A stretch of DNA of 64,000 bases. Source: BRH-c54 sp965284565 (lineage in GTDB: Bacteria; Bacteroidota; Bacteroidia; Flavobacteriales_E; Vicingaceae). The DNA lies in contig OZ260100.1 in NCBI GenBank assembly GCA_965284565.1, positions 2,852,001 through 2,916,000 on the forward strand. Reading direction: 5' to 3'. Shown here in pieces: positions 7,997-15,656 of this stretch; positions within the stretch are counted from its first letter, which is position 1, and each line of letters opens with the position of its first letter. The notes under the pieces were generated by a model. That model ran no database searches and was not told where the DNA came from. It worked only from the letters and a program-made list of their open reading frames with translations. Both the position numbers and the translations under genes were made by a program.

Positions 7997-8434
7997 CTAG
8001 ATTAGATTTTGTACTTGATTGACTAATCGATATTTATTCAATTCATCCATCCCATTTGCAAATACCTTTATTTCCCAATTGGATAAATGAGCAAATCTTT
8101 CGCTTTGCGAATTATCCTTGAAGATATAATCATCTGGGCTTGTAAAAATTTTTGAAGGAATCAAAAATGACCCTAATTCTTCTTCATTCATAAACAGAAT
8201 TAAAACAATCCATAAATTATCTTTTAACTCTCCTAGTTTCTGTTTAGGAATTTTAATGCTTCTTTGCTTATCTAATTCGAGTATTTGTAAATACAATTCG
8301 TGCTGATTTCCTGATTTGGTTTTGACAATAAAATCTACTCCTTCCCTCCCACTCTCTTTTTGAAATACTTCTTGTTTGGCTTTCATAAATTCAGCCATCA
8401 TAAAGTATTCAGCGTATTTTTTCAACTTAATCAT
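7997..8434 (-). CDS. hypothetical protein at the end of the lanthipeptide operon (PD-(D/E)xK-like?)
   Basis: A 145-residue soluble protein whose ATG overlaps the LanB stop by one base (TAATG), so it is translated from the same message. No signal or membrane segment. The order AEFMKA..., GVDFIV (Asp), ELYLQILELD and FLIPSKIF recalls small PD-(D/E)xK nuclease-fold proteins of the DUF4365 or intron-endonuclease-associated sort. The usual QVK lysine is replaced (QIL), so it would probably be non-catalytic. That reading is only an impression. Tight coupling points to a role in production of, or self-protection from, the peptide. Confidence 0.6.
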   Translation of the reverse strand: MIKLKKYAEYFMMAEFMKAKQEVFQKESGREGVDFIVKTKSGNQHELYLQILELDKQRSIKIPKQKLGELKDNLWIVLILFMNEEELGSFLIPSKIFTSPDDYIFKDNSQSERFAHLSNWEIKVFANGMDELNKYRLVNQVQNLI

Positions 8435-11400
8435 TATTTATTAAGATGAGAAAACTTCAATTTCCTTCTATAAAACAATTCAAATTGATCATAAATAAAT
8501 GCTTCATATAGATTTTGATTTAAACTAAAACATCTATTTAAGTTCATATGAATAATACTTCTAAGTATATCAATTGTTTTTTCACGACCTATTTTTTCAA
8601 AAATCACTTTTATGATTTCTTTATTTTTGAAAGACCTTAGACAACATTCTGTATTAATAGATATAGAATCTGTATCATTGAAATTATTACTAATCGTTTC
8701 ATTTAAATATTCTTGTACAAAAGATTTTTCGTGTTTTAATTCTGAATTGATTTTTGAGGTTATATTTTGGTATTTAAATAATTCATTTTTCAATAACAAA
8801 TACATGTTATGCTTTTCTTTTTCTGTAAGTTCAAAATCATCTACAAGATAGTAAGTATTCTGAAGAGCTAATTTTATTTTAAATTTTTCATCAGGAAACC
8901 CGTGTAAATTATTAACAATATTTAGGTATAATTCAGAGTCAAAATAAAATATTTTTTCTATCTCATTTAAAGCAATTGATGTATATCTCTCTATTTCTGG
9001 TTGATAACTTTCAAATTGTATTTTCCAAATTAAATTCTCATCAATATAAGGTGATAAGTGTCTATTTATTTCATCATAAATTATAGCGTTATTATTAGCG
9101 GTTTTAAAACGAACTCGTAAATGAAAATCCGGGTCCCAATATCTAATAAAAAACCACTGTTGATAAACTTCTTTTTTTATTTTTTCTAACAGTTTCTTAA
9201 GAATTATGTCTGCATATTCAATGCCTACATATATTTTTACATAAACCCAATCTTCACTACTAGCCTTTTCATTATTAGATAAGAAATCATTGGATAGCAT
9301 TTTTCTTGTATTTTTTACATTATCATTCTTAAAATTTATTACTAGTTCGTTTAACAATGATTGCCCTGAATTGTTGCTAACAATAGGGTTTTTTTCATCT
9401 GTAATAAATTCTCTTATCTGAAAAGAATCCACTTTCTTTATTTCATTCAAAAATATTTCTTTTTGTAATTTATTATCTAAAGAAATAAACATTTCGTTTT
9501 CATTATTTGAAAGAAAGAACCTTGTAGGTATGCTATGTTTCTTTTTCCATAGGTCTAAATTTTCTTCATTTTTAAAAATATCCTTTATTTCCGTTGTTAT
9601 GAAATTCCATTTTGCAGGAGATAATATTATGTTTTTATAAGTTGCTCTTGGAAGAAAATTAAAATAACGAGCAAATTTTCCCCAAGTAAAAAACAAAAAT
9701 GGTGCATGATTTTGAAATTCCATATCACACAAGAATTCATAAATGGGCAGATTGTAATTCTGTTGGTAATTATGAGCACAACTTAAACAAGGAATAATCT
9801 CTTTTTCATAGGTCTCAGACCATAAAACTATCCTGTCATTTTTTATAAATAAAGATAAATCAGATAATTTTATTTGTTTCTTTTTATCCTTAACAGAGTT
9901 TGAAAAAATAGGTATTTCATAATCATAAAGATTTGGTCTAATAAGGACATTTGTTAATGTAGGATTAGGCTCAAAAAGAATCTCTGCATATATACATTCT
10001 CGATTAGAATTAGTATTATGATTAGCTATTTCTTTAGAATATTCAATTAACTCATCATCAAGAATTGATAATCTTCCATGAAGTTTATTTCCATTTTCTC
10101 CTCCAGCATAGTTAAATATAAAGGTATTATTGTTATCAGCAGATGAAACTAAAGATAATAAAACGGAAAAAGAAGATGGAAAATAAAATCTTTCGTTTTT
10201 ATCAACTGAAATATTTGATAAATCTACTTGATACAAATTATTTTGTTTGGCATTTATTAATAAATCTAATAACAGCTCATCTGATTTATTATAATCAAGT
10301 GTTTTATTTTTTTTATCAAAAGGAGATATAGCTTTTATTTTTCTGGGTATATTTCCTGTTAAAGAATTAATCTTATTATTTGAATAACCTATACCAACAT
10401 CAGAATCTAATGCTAACAGCAAAGGAACTTTTTTTGTGTTGTATCGTTTACTAAATTCCTCTTTAAAATCAAAAATATTTTTCTTAGGGATATTACTATC
10501 ATTTAATCCTGATAGAAATAAAAAGACCTTTTTTAAATCACTTATTAAATTTAGTTTTAAAGGTGTTTCTAAAACGATTTCACTTTTTAATGAAATATTG
10601 AGTGTGGTTTTTTCATAATTAAATTCATTTAAGATTTTTTTGTTGAATTCTACATATTCATGCAAATAACTAGAGGGATTAAAATGATTTAATTTCTTTT
10701 GTATTGTTTCTAAAACATTATTTTCAATGCCGTTGTTTATTACATTATAACTTGTTAAACTATGCCCATAATTAGGCAATAAAAAATCCATTGAAATAAG
10801 TTCTTTAATTAATAAATCTCCTAATTCGGGACTATATTTTATTGATAAATCCACTAACTTTTGGTAAGTAAATTTTTCTTCTTTAGCATTTATTAATTCC
10901 TCTAAAAATTTATTCGATTTAACTCTTTCAATTATTATAATAGATGATGATTCATTATCTGATTTTTTTAAAAATCGTATTTCATTTTTAACACAATAAA
11001 TACTAGGATTTATAATATAAGTTAATTGATGTAGATTTTTTTTTATTTCTGAATTAACTCTATTCCTTAATTCTCCATCCAATAAGTGAAACCTTATACT
11101 CTTGTTGTTAGACACTATGATTTTATGAAAATCCTTAGTTTGGTTGATTGGTAAAATACTATATCTTGAAAACAACCCAAATGGTGTTGCTCTTGTTGCC
11201 ATTCTCACAATATATTTTACTATTGTGAGATAAAATTTTCTGTCCCATTCTGACAGCGGCTTGTTAATGATTTTTTTTAATTGACTGTACACATTTGGTG
11301 AAGCAATTAATAAAGCTTCAAGAAAATAATCTTGATTAATAAATTCTACAAAAACAACATCATCTTCTAAAATTTTATCAAGTTCTTCAAGACTTAAATA

Positions 11401-11454
11401 AGGTGTGCGTAATATAGCTTTATTAAATGGCGATAATTGATGATACATTTGCAT
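8434..11454 (-). CDS. lanB: class I lantibiotic dehydratase (LanB)
   Basis: A 1006-residue full-length LanB. The N-terminal dehydratase domain begins with LSPFNKAILRTPYLS and carries RMATRATPFGLFSRY at about 84-98, a hallmark of the family. About residues 740-1000 form the SpaB-C/thiopeptide-type domain, with the signature FFIRYWDPDFHLRVRF and SYQPEIERY. LanB enzymes use glutamyl-tRNA to dehydrate Ser/Thr of a precursor peptide in the cytoplasm. Both halves are in one chain, so a split dehydratase is not needed. It starts just after the lanC stop and overlaps the next gene by one base. The gene looks A+T richer than its flanks, hinting at acquisition. Confidence 0.92.
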   Translation of the reverse strand: MQMYHQLSPFNKAILRTPYLSLEELDKILEDDVVFVEFINQDYFLEALLIASPNVYSQLKKIINKPLSEWDRKFYLTIVKYIVRMATRATPFGLFSRYSILPINQTKDFHKIIVSNNKSIRFHLLDGELRNRVNSEIKKNLHQLTYIINPSIYCVKNEIRFLKKSDNESSSIIIIERVKSNKFLEELINAKEEKFTYQKLVDLSIKYSPELGDLLIKELISMDFLLPNYGHSLTSYNVINNGIENNVLETIQKKLNHFNPSSYLHEYVEFNKKILNEFNYEKTTLNISLKSEIVLETPLKLNLISDLKKVFLFLSGLNDSNIPKKNIFDFKEEFSKRYNTKKVPLLLALDSDVGIGYSNNKINSLTGNIPRKIKAISPFDKKNKTLDYNKSDELLLDLLINAKQNNLYQVDLSNISVDKNERFYFPSSFSVLLSLVSSADNNNTFIFNYAGGENGNKLHGRLSILDDELIEYSKEIANHNTNSNRECIYAEILFEPNPTLTNVLIRPNLYDYEIPIFSNSVKDKKKQIKLSDLSLFIKNDRIVLWSETYEKEIIPCLSCAHNYQQNYNLPIYEFLCDMEFQNHAPFLFFTWGKFARYFNFLPRATYKNIILSPAKWNFITTEIKDIFKNEENLDLWKKKHSIPTRFFLSNNENEMFISLDNKLQKEIFLNEIKKVDSFQIREFITDEKNPIVSNNSGQSLLNELVINFKNDNVKNTRKMLSNDFLSNNEKASSEDWVYVKIYVGIEYADIILKKLLEKIKKEVYQQWFFIRYWDPDFHLRVRFKTANNNAIIYDEINRHLSPYIDENLIWKIQFESYQPEIERYTSIALNEIEKIFYFDSELYLNIVNNLHGFPDEKFKIKLALQNTYYLVDDFELTEKEKHNMYLLLKNELFKYQNITSKINSELKHEKSFVQEYLNETISNNFNDTDSISINTECCLRSFKNKEIIKVIFEKIGREKTIDILRSIIHMNLNRCFSLNQNLYEAFIYDQFELFYRRKLKFSHLNK

Positions 11455-11455
11455 T

Positions 11456-12703
11456 TTAATTTAATAAAAGAATAGAATCCCACTCAGGTTCGTGAGAAGA
11501 AATTCCTGACATAAAAGCTAATGAAACTCCTAAAGCTCCATTTAGTAAGGATAAATCATTTTTATATAAACTTTTATTGTCAACCATAAAACGAGTTTTA
11601 TATCCCGCTATTCCATCAGAGTAGGTTGCAATATCTAATGTTTTTCCATACCAAAATAAAGCTTGGTTTTTAAACTCAATTCTTTTTGTAGCTTGATAAA
11701 ATCTATTATAAATATGAGCTAAACCTGAAGTGCCATGACATAAACAACTGTCAAAAATTCCATTTTCAGGTAAGTTTATCCTCTTTAATGTAGATAACCC
11801 AATATCTATAGCTGATTTCATCAAATCATTATCATTTATTAGCTTTCCTATTTGATATAATAAATACGCTATACTTAAATCTCCAAAGCACCAACCCAAC
11901 GGGCTATATTCTTCTTGATTTTTATCTAATATTAATTGACATGGGAAAACACTATTAGAATCTTTATTTTGGTTAGATATTAAAAATTTAACTCCTGACC
12001 TAATAATTGGTAAAATAGAATCAGGCGAATGGTATAACCTCCTTTGATATACTTTTGATAAAATTAAAAGTATTGAGGGCATACCGTGTGCAACTCCAAA
12101 TGAAACGCAATTTTCAGATATTTTTTGAGCTTCAAAATCAAAATACTCCCAGTAGCTTTTATTATTTTTTTCAATTCTTAAATTAATGAGATAATCTGTT
12201 AATATGTTCACATATTTGTAATTATTCCTTTCAATGTAATAATACAATATACCTAAAGAACCATGTAGAAAATCATAGTTCTTATTTTTCATCAAATTGA
12301 TTGATAAATCAAAAAGAGAATTGTCCAATTTTGTTAAATAACCATCAACATTTTCAGCTAAATCATTTTTAATGAAATTTAAGAGCCAACCAAAACCTGC
12401 AACTCCGTCCGAGAAAGTAAAACTAACATTAGATTTATCTAAAGCTCCTAAAACATTTAAAATTAAATTTTTAACTGTTGGTCTATAATCAAAATCAGGT
12501 TGTAAATGTTGTAATACAGAATAATAAAGTGCATGACTAGTATATCCTGCCATTAAAGAAGGATAGTTGTTTTCACCTTTTAATGTAGGATATTCCTCAT
12601 TAATTAAGGATGTGTTAGCTATATCAGTAATTTCAATAATCTTTTTCCAATATTCTATATGTTGTGACTGTGGAATAATGACTTCCCATTTTTTATTACT
12701 CAT
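11456..12703 (-). CDS. lanC: lanthionine synthetase C-like cyclase (LanC)
   Basis: A 415-residue LanC. It has the alpha-toroid repeats with GxxG motifs (DGVAGFGW, HGSLGI, GTSGLAH) and all expected zinc ligands: His206 in GVAHG, Cys272 in GWCFGDLS, Cys322-His323 in CLCHGTSG. It should add Cys thiols onto dehydrated Ser/Thr to close thioether rings. Its ATG overlaps the S41 peptidase stop by 8 bases (ATGAGTAA), and lanB starts right after its stop, so the three are one translational unit. The ligands look intact, so an active enzyme is expected. Confidence 0.92.
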   Translation of the reverse strand: MSNKKWEVIIPQSQHIEYWKKIIEITDIANTSLINEEYPTLKGENNYPSLMAGYTSHALYYSVLQHLQPDFDYRPTVKNLILNVLGALDKSNVSFTFSDGVAGFGWLLNFIKNDLAENVDGYLTKLDNSLFDLSINLMKNKNYDFLHGSLGILYYYIERNNYKYVNILTDYLINLRIEKNNKSYWEYFDFEAQKISENCVSFGVAHGMPSILLILSKVYQRRLYHSPDSILPIIRSGVKFLISNQNKDSNSVFPCQLILDKNQEEYSPLGWCFGDLSIAYLLYQIGKLINDNDLMKSAIDIGLSTLKRINLPENGIFDSCLCHGTSGLAHIYNRFYQATKRIEFKNQALFWYGKTLDIATYSDGIAGYKTRFMVDNKSLYKNDLSLLNGALGVSLAFMSGISSHEPEWDSILLLN

Positions 12704-14477
12704 ATTGTTTAAATACTTTTTTTATACAAGCATCTTCCAAAAGATTTATTGAAAATTGATAATCAACTTTAATATCCGGAGAAACTCCATTTACGTGAAA
12801 TAATTCTCCATTTAGTCTGATTGCTTTTTGTCCTGTATATGTAAATAAAAAATGTTGTGGTAATCTAACTGTCGAATAACTCCCATTTGCACCTGCTGTA
12901 TTTGTGCCTACAATTGTACCGAGTTTATAATACGAAACAAGATCTAATAACGTTTCTGTATAGGATATGGCTTTTTCGGATGATAAAAAAAACACATCTG
13001 CAACTTTACTGGTAACATAATTTGGAATAACAACCTCTCTTGCTAATGTATCAAACATATATTTACTACCATCTATCGTAGTTTGAGGTGTACTAAACCA
13101 TGGTTGATATAATGTATCTTTAGTAAGTAATGGAAATACAAATTCTTCAACATCATCAATAGGATAACCTCTTAAGTCAAAAATTACGTATTTCTTTGTT
13201 TCTAAAGCAGAAATAATATTATCTACTGAATCACGTGTATATTTAGTCAAATTAAAATAATAACCATTATTAGGTAATTCTTCTTCTAAAGGTAGTGAAC
13301 ACCTATAATCTAAGACAGTTCTTCTTAATAAATATGTTTCTTCGTTCTTATTTTTGGAAATAACTATATTACAAAAAGAAGTATCACTCCCATATAAAAG
13401 CTCTTCATTTAAAATTCGGAATATTTTCCATTTTTTTGAACCTGAATAAAGTTCCTTAAGACTATCTAATAATTCTAAAACTGGTTTGTTATCAATTTTT
13501 ATAATCGTATCTCCAATTGAAATATTGTTTTCATCACTACTACAAACTATTACTTGATTATTATGATATTCTATTCCTATTTTTGGTTTCTTTAGTGGGG
13601 CAAAACAACCAGCCAAAACATCTGCATGTCCATCATTAATTTCAGAAATAAACTGTCTATACAATAAAAAAAAGTCGCTATAACTATTAAGTGATGTTGA
13701 TTTGCTTAAATATTTAATTACTAAATCATTATATGGTGTTTGAATTTGCTCATGATAAGGGTAAAAATGTTCAATAACTCCCATTATCCATAATAAATTT
13801 GAAATACCTATTTCTTGATAAAAAACCTTATCTAAAATTACTTTGTTTGTAACGTTGCGAATATTAGTTCTATCTTTTTTAAATTTCTCTTTTTCTCTAT
13901 TTGATAAGGTATTTTTTTCTTTATAATTTATAATATCAAATTGCAAATAAATATTATCAACAATATGGTCAGAATATTGATTATTAATTAGAGAGTCTAA
14001 ACCATAATCCTTTTCTTCTTTTTTATTTTTAACAGTTAATAAACTTTCATCAAAAAAATTAGTATTATCATGGATGTTTGGGGCTTTATCATTTTCTGTT
14101 AAGCCATCATAATAGACTCTTAATGTATAAGGAAAGACATTGGAAGAACCTTTAACTATTGTATCTATATTATTGTTAGATAAATGAACTGTTGGAAAAA
14201 ATGGGGTAAAATACTTATTTAAATTGTCAATTAAATCACGGTCATTTTTACTGTTCAGAGCTATTTCTGTTCCAACTACTGCGTATTTGTCCCAGTTTAT
14301 ATTTACAATATCAGGATAGAATAATCTTACAGGCACATAGGTTCTATAAAAAACCAATAAATTCTTAGTCTTCTGGTGAAGTAAGTTTTTTTCTTGTTGA
14401 TTCTGCGAATTCGCTTGGAGGCAGAATACTCCCAATGAAAACAATAATAGGATAGTATTTTTTATATAAAAATTCAT
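12696..14477 (-). CDS. secreted S41-family (C-terminal-processing) peptidase in lanthipeptide operon
   Basis: A 593-residue protein with a signal peptide (about 1-24, ending NSQN), so it acts outside the cytoplasm. After a poorly conserved N-terminal half come INDGHADV, a PDZ-like segment (IGDTIIKIDNKPV), FDLRGYP, and the catalytic area LSSEKAISYTETLL with probable nucleophile Ser505. GTNTAGANGS and the terminal VSPDIKVD are also typical of S41. No C39 peptidase or LanP subtilisin is present, so this enzyme is the best candidate for removing the leader/carrier after export; that is inference from position. It lies between the precursor and lanC. Confidence 0.82.
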   Translation of the reverse strand: MNFYIKNTILLLFSLGVFCLQANSQNQQEKNLLHQKTKNLLVFYRTYVPVRLFYPDIVNINWDKYAVVGTEIALNSKNDRDLIDNLNKYFTPFFPTVHLSNNNIDTIVKGSSNVFPYTLRVYYDGLTENDKAPNIHDNTNFFDESLLTVKNKKEEKDYGLDSLINNQYSDHIVDNIYLQFDIINYKEKNTLSNREKEKFKKDRTNIRNVTNKVILDKVFYQEIGISNLLWIMGVIEHFYPYHEQIQTPYNDLVIKYLSKSTSLNSYSDFFLLYRQFISEINDGHADVLAGCFAPLKKPKIGIEYHNNQVIVCSSDENNISIGDTIIKIDNKPVLELLDSLKELYSGSKKWKIFRILNEELLYGSDTSFCNIVISKNKNEETYLLRRTVLDYRCSLPLEEELPNNGYYFNLTKYTRDSVDNIISALETKKYVIFDLRGYPIDDVEEFVFPLLTKDTLYQPWFSTPQTTIDGSKYMFDTLAREVVIPNYVTSKVADVFFLSSEKAISYTETLLDLVSYYKLGTIVGTNTAGANGSYSTVRLPQHFLFTYTGQKAIRLNGELFHVNGVSPDIKVDYQFSINLLEDACIKKVFKQYE

Positions 14478-14496
14478 AGCAACACAAATCCTAAGT

Positions 14497-14522
14497 AAAA
14501 TAGATGTGGTAAAATCTATTTT
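14497..14522 (-). terminator. hairpin between precursor and operon (possible partial terminator)
   Basis: In transcription order AAAATAGAT, an 8-nt loop, then ATCTATTTT: a perfect 9-bp stem ending in Ts. A weak terminator after the precursor gene is a usual way to make more precursor than enzyme transcript in lanthipeptide operons. Strength is uncertain because the stem is A+T rich. Confidence 0.45.
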
Positions 14523-14550
14523 AAAGATGGTTATAAATATTTTGGTTTAA

Positions 14551-15459
14551 TTAGCTTGCTGCTGCTCCTGAAGAACCTGTTGTACCACAAGGGTGATTTG
14601 TACAGTTGTCAATAGTATTTGGGCAAGCACATGTTCCGCCTTTGTGCGTTGCACAACAATATCCGCAAACAGTTCTTCCTGACTTTGCATTTGGAGAGCC
14701 ACCACCGAATGGATCAAAGGAATCTAACTTAGCTATTTCGCCTCTGTTTAACATCATTGTTATAGCGAAATCATTATTATTTATTTTTGGAATCCATTTA
14801 AAAATTACTTTTCCAGCAGCTACAGCTAAACTTCCTGCTAATCCTGTTATAAAATTTGCATCCCCAATATTTGTATCTCTATCTGTTTCTACATCAAGAA
14901 ATTTTGTAGAATTTGCAATTGTAAGTGTTCCTATCATACTAGAAATCACATAATGTGCAAAATAAGACATCACCTCAAAAGGCTTAGGGAAATAATTTTC
15001 CCATGGAGCAGGACTCTCTATTTTTGAAGCCCAATAATCAAAATCTGCTTTACCAATTGCAGTCGTCAAGAGTAGTGGAGCTTGTTCATTAGGTGCTAAA
15101 TCTCCATTAATAATATTTTCTTCAACATCAAGTATATAATCTTTGATTGATAAAGGAGGTAATGTTATGGTATTAGAAATTAAAGATTTTATAAAGTAAT
15201 ATTGCTCCTGAGAATAAGTAGTACTTCCCCATTGTACTGTCGAATTTAAATATCCGTTAATAGAAAAAGAAATCACAGATTTTAAATCTACTTCAACTTG
15301 TTTTGATACTTTTTTATCAAAATATACTTCTGCAATATATTTAAAAACGACTTCTATTAAATCTGATATTTTAGCATCGGCACCTATATTTTTTCCAATA
15401 TAATCTAAGCCATCAATGTGTAATTTTTCACTACTTAAAAAAGGATTTACATTTCTCAT
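14551..15459 (-). CDS. putative giant-carrier lanthipeptide precursor (302 residues, Cys-rich tail)
   Basis: First gene of the lanthipeptide operon. Residues 1-245 form a Cys-free, protein-like domain without a signal peptide; APLLLTTAIGKADFDYW and hydrophobic FITGLAGSLAVAAG stand out. A Gly linker follows (FDPFGGGSPN), then a tail from 260 to 302 with seven Cys (265, 268, 269, 277, 279, 286, 291) and eleven Ser/Thr. Ordinary class I precursors have leaders of a few dozen residues, so this would be a very long leader or carrier domain. The tail fits a LanB/LanC substrate; a Cys/His metal-binding tail is the main alternative. No other precursor was seen between lanB and the promoter. Confidence 0.7.
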   Translation of the reverse strand: MRNVNPFLSSEKLHIDGLDYIGKNIGADAKISDLIEVVFKYIAEVYFDKKVSKQVEVDLKSVISFSINGYLNSTVQWGSTTYSQEQYYFIKSLISNTITLPPLSIKDYILDVEENIINGDLAPNEQAPLLLTTAIGKADFDYWASKIESPAPWENYFPKPFEVMSYFAHYVISSMIGTLTIANSTKFLDVETDRDTNIGDANFITGLAGSLAVAAGKVIFKWIPKINNNDFAITMMLNRGEIAKLDSFDPFGGGSPNAKSGRTVCGYCCATHKGGTCACPNTIDNCTNHPCGTTGSSGAAAS

Positions 15460-15486
15460 AACGATTTGGTTTTTAAATTAGTCATT

Positions 15487-15494
15487 CAAAAATA
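15487..15494 (-). promoter_or_regulatory. -7 promoter box of the lanthipeptide operon
   Basis: Reads TATTTTTG on the minus strand, matching the Bacteroidota TAnnTTTG box. Transcription would start near 15480, about 20 bases before the precursor ATG. No good -33 TTG was seen, which fits an activated promoter. Confidence 0.5.
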
Positions 15495-15517
15495 CAAAAA
15501 AAATATTTAAACATTCA

Positions 15518-15549
15518 TTTTTAAACGATTAAATTATGTTTTTAAACGA
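15518..15549 (-). promoter_or_regulatory. two 11-bp direct repeats upstream of the lanthipeptide promoter
   Basis: TCGTTTAAAAA occurs exactly twice on the minus strand (15539-15549 and 15518-15528), start to start 21 bases, i.e. two helical turns, lying 24-55 bases upstream of the -7 box. Such tandem direct repeats are typical of activator sites, for example LytTR-type regulators. No regulator gene is adjacent. Confidence 0.5.
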
Positions 15550-15656
15550 CAAACATGATTATCATCATATTTTGAGCAAGGTAATGTCCACCAATTTTTA
15601 TTCAGAGAATCTATTTAGATAAAAGAAAAAATAATTTAGTTATTTTGATATTAATT

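Noticed and set aside
14551..15459. Precursor read as an ordinary secreted Cys-rich protein
   Set aside because: It has no signal peptide or lipobox, and its operon encodes intact LanB and LanC. A cytoplasmic metal-binding tail remains a possible alternative.
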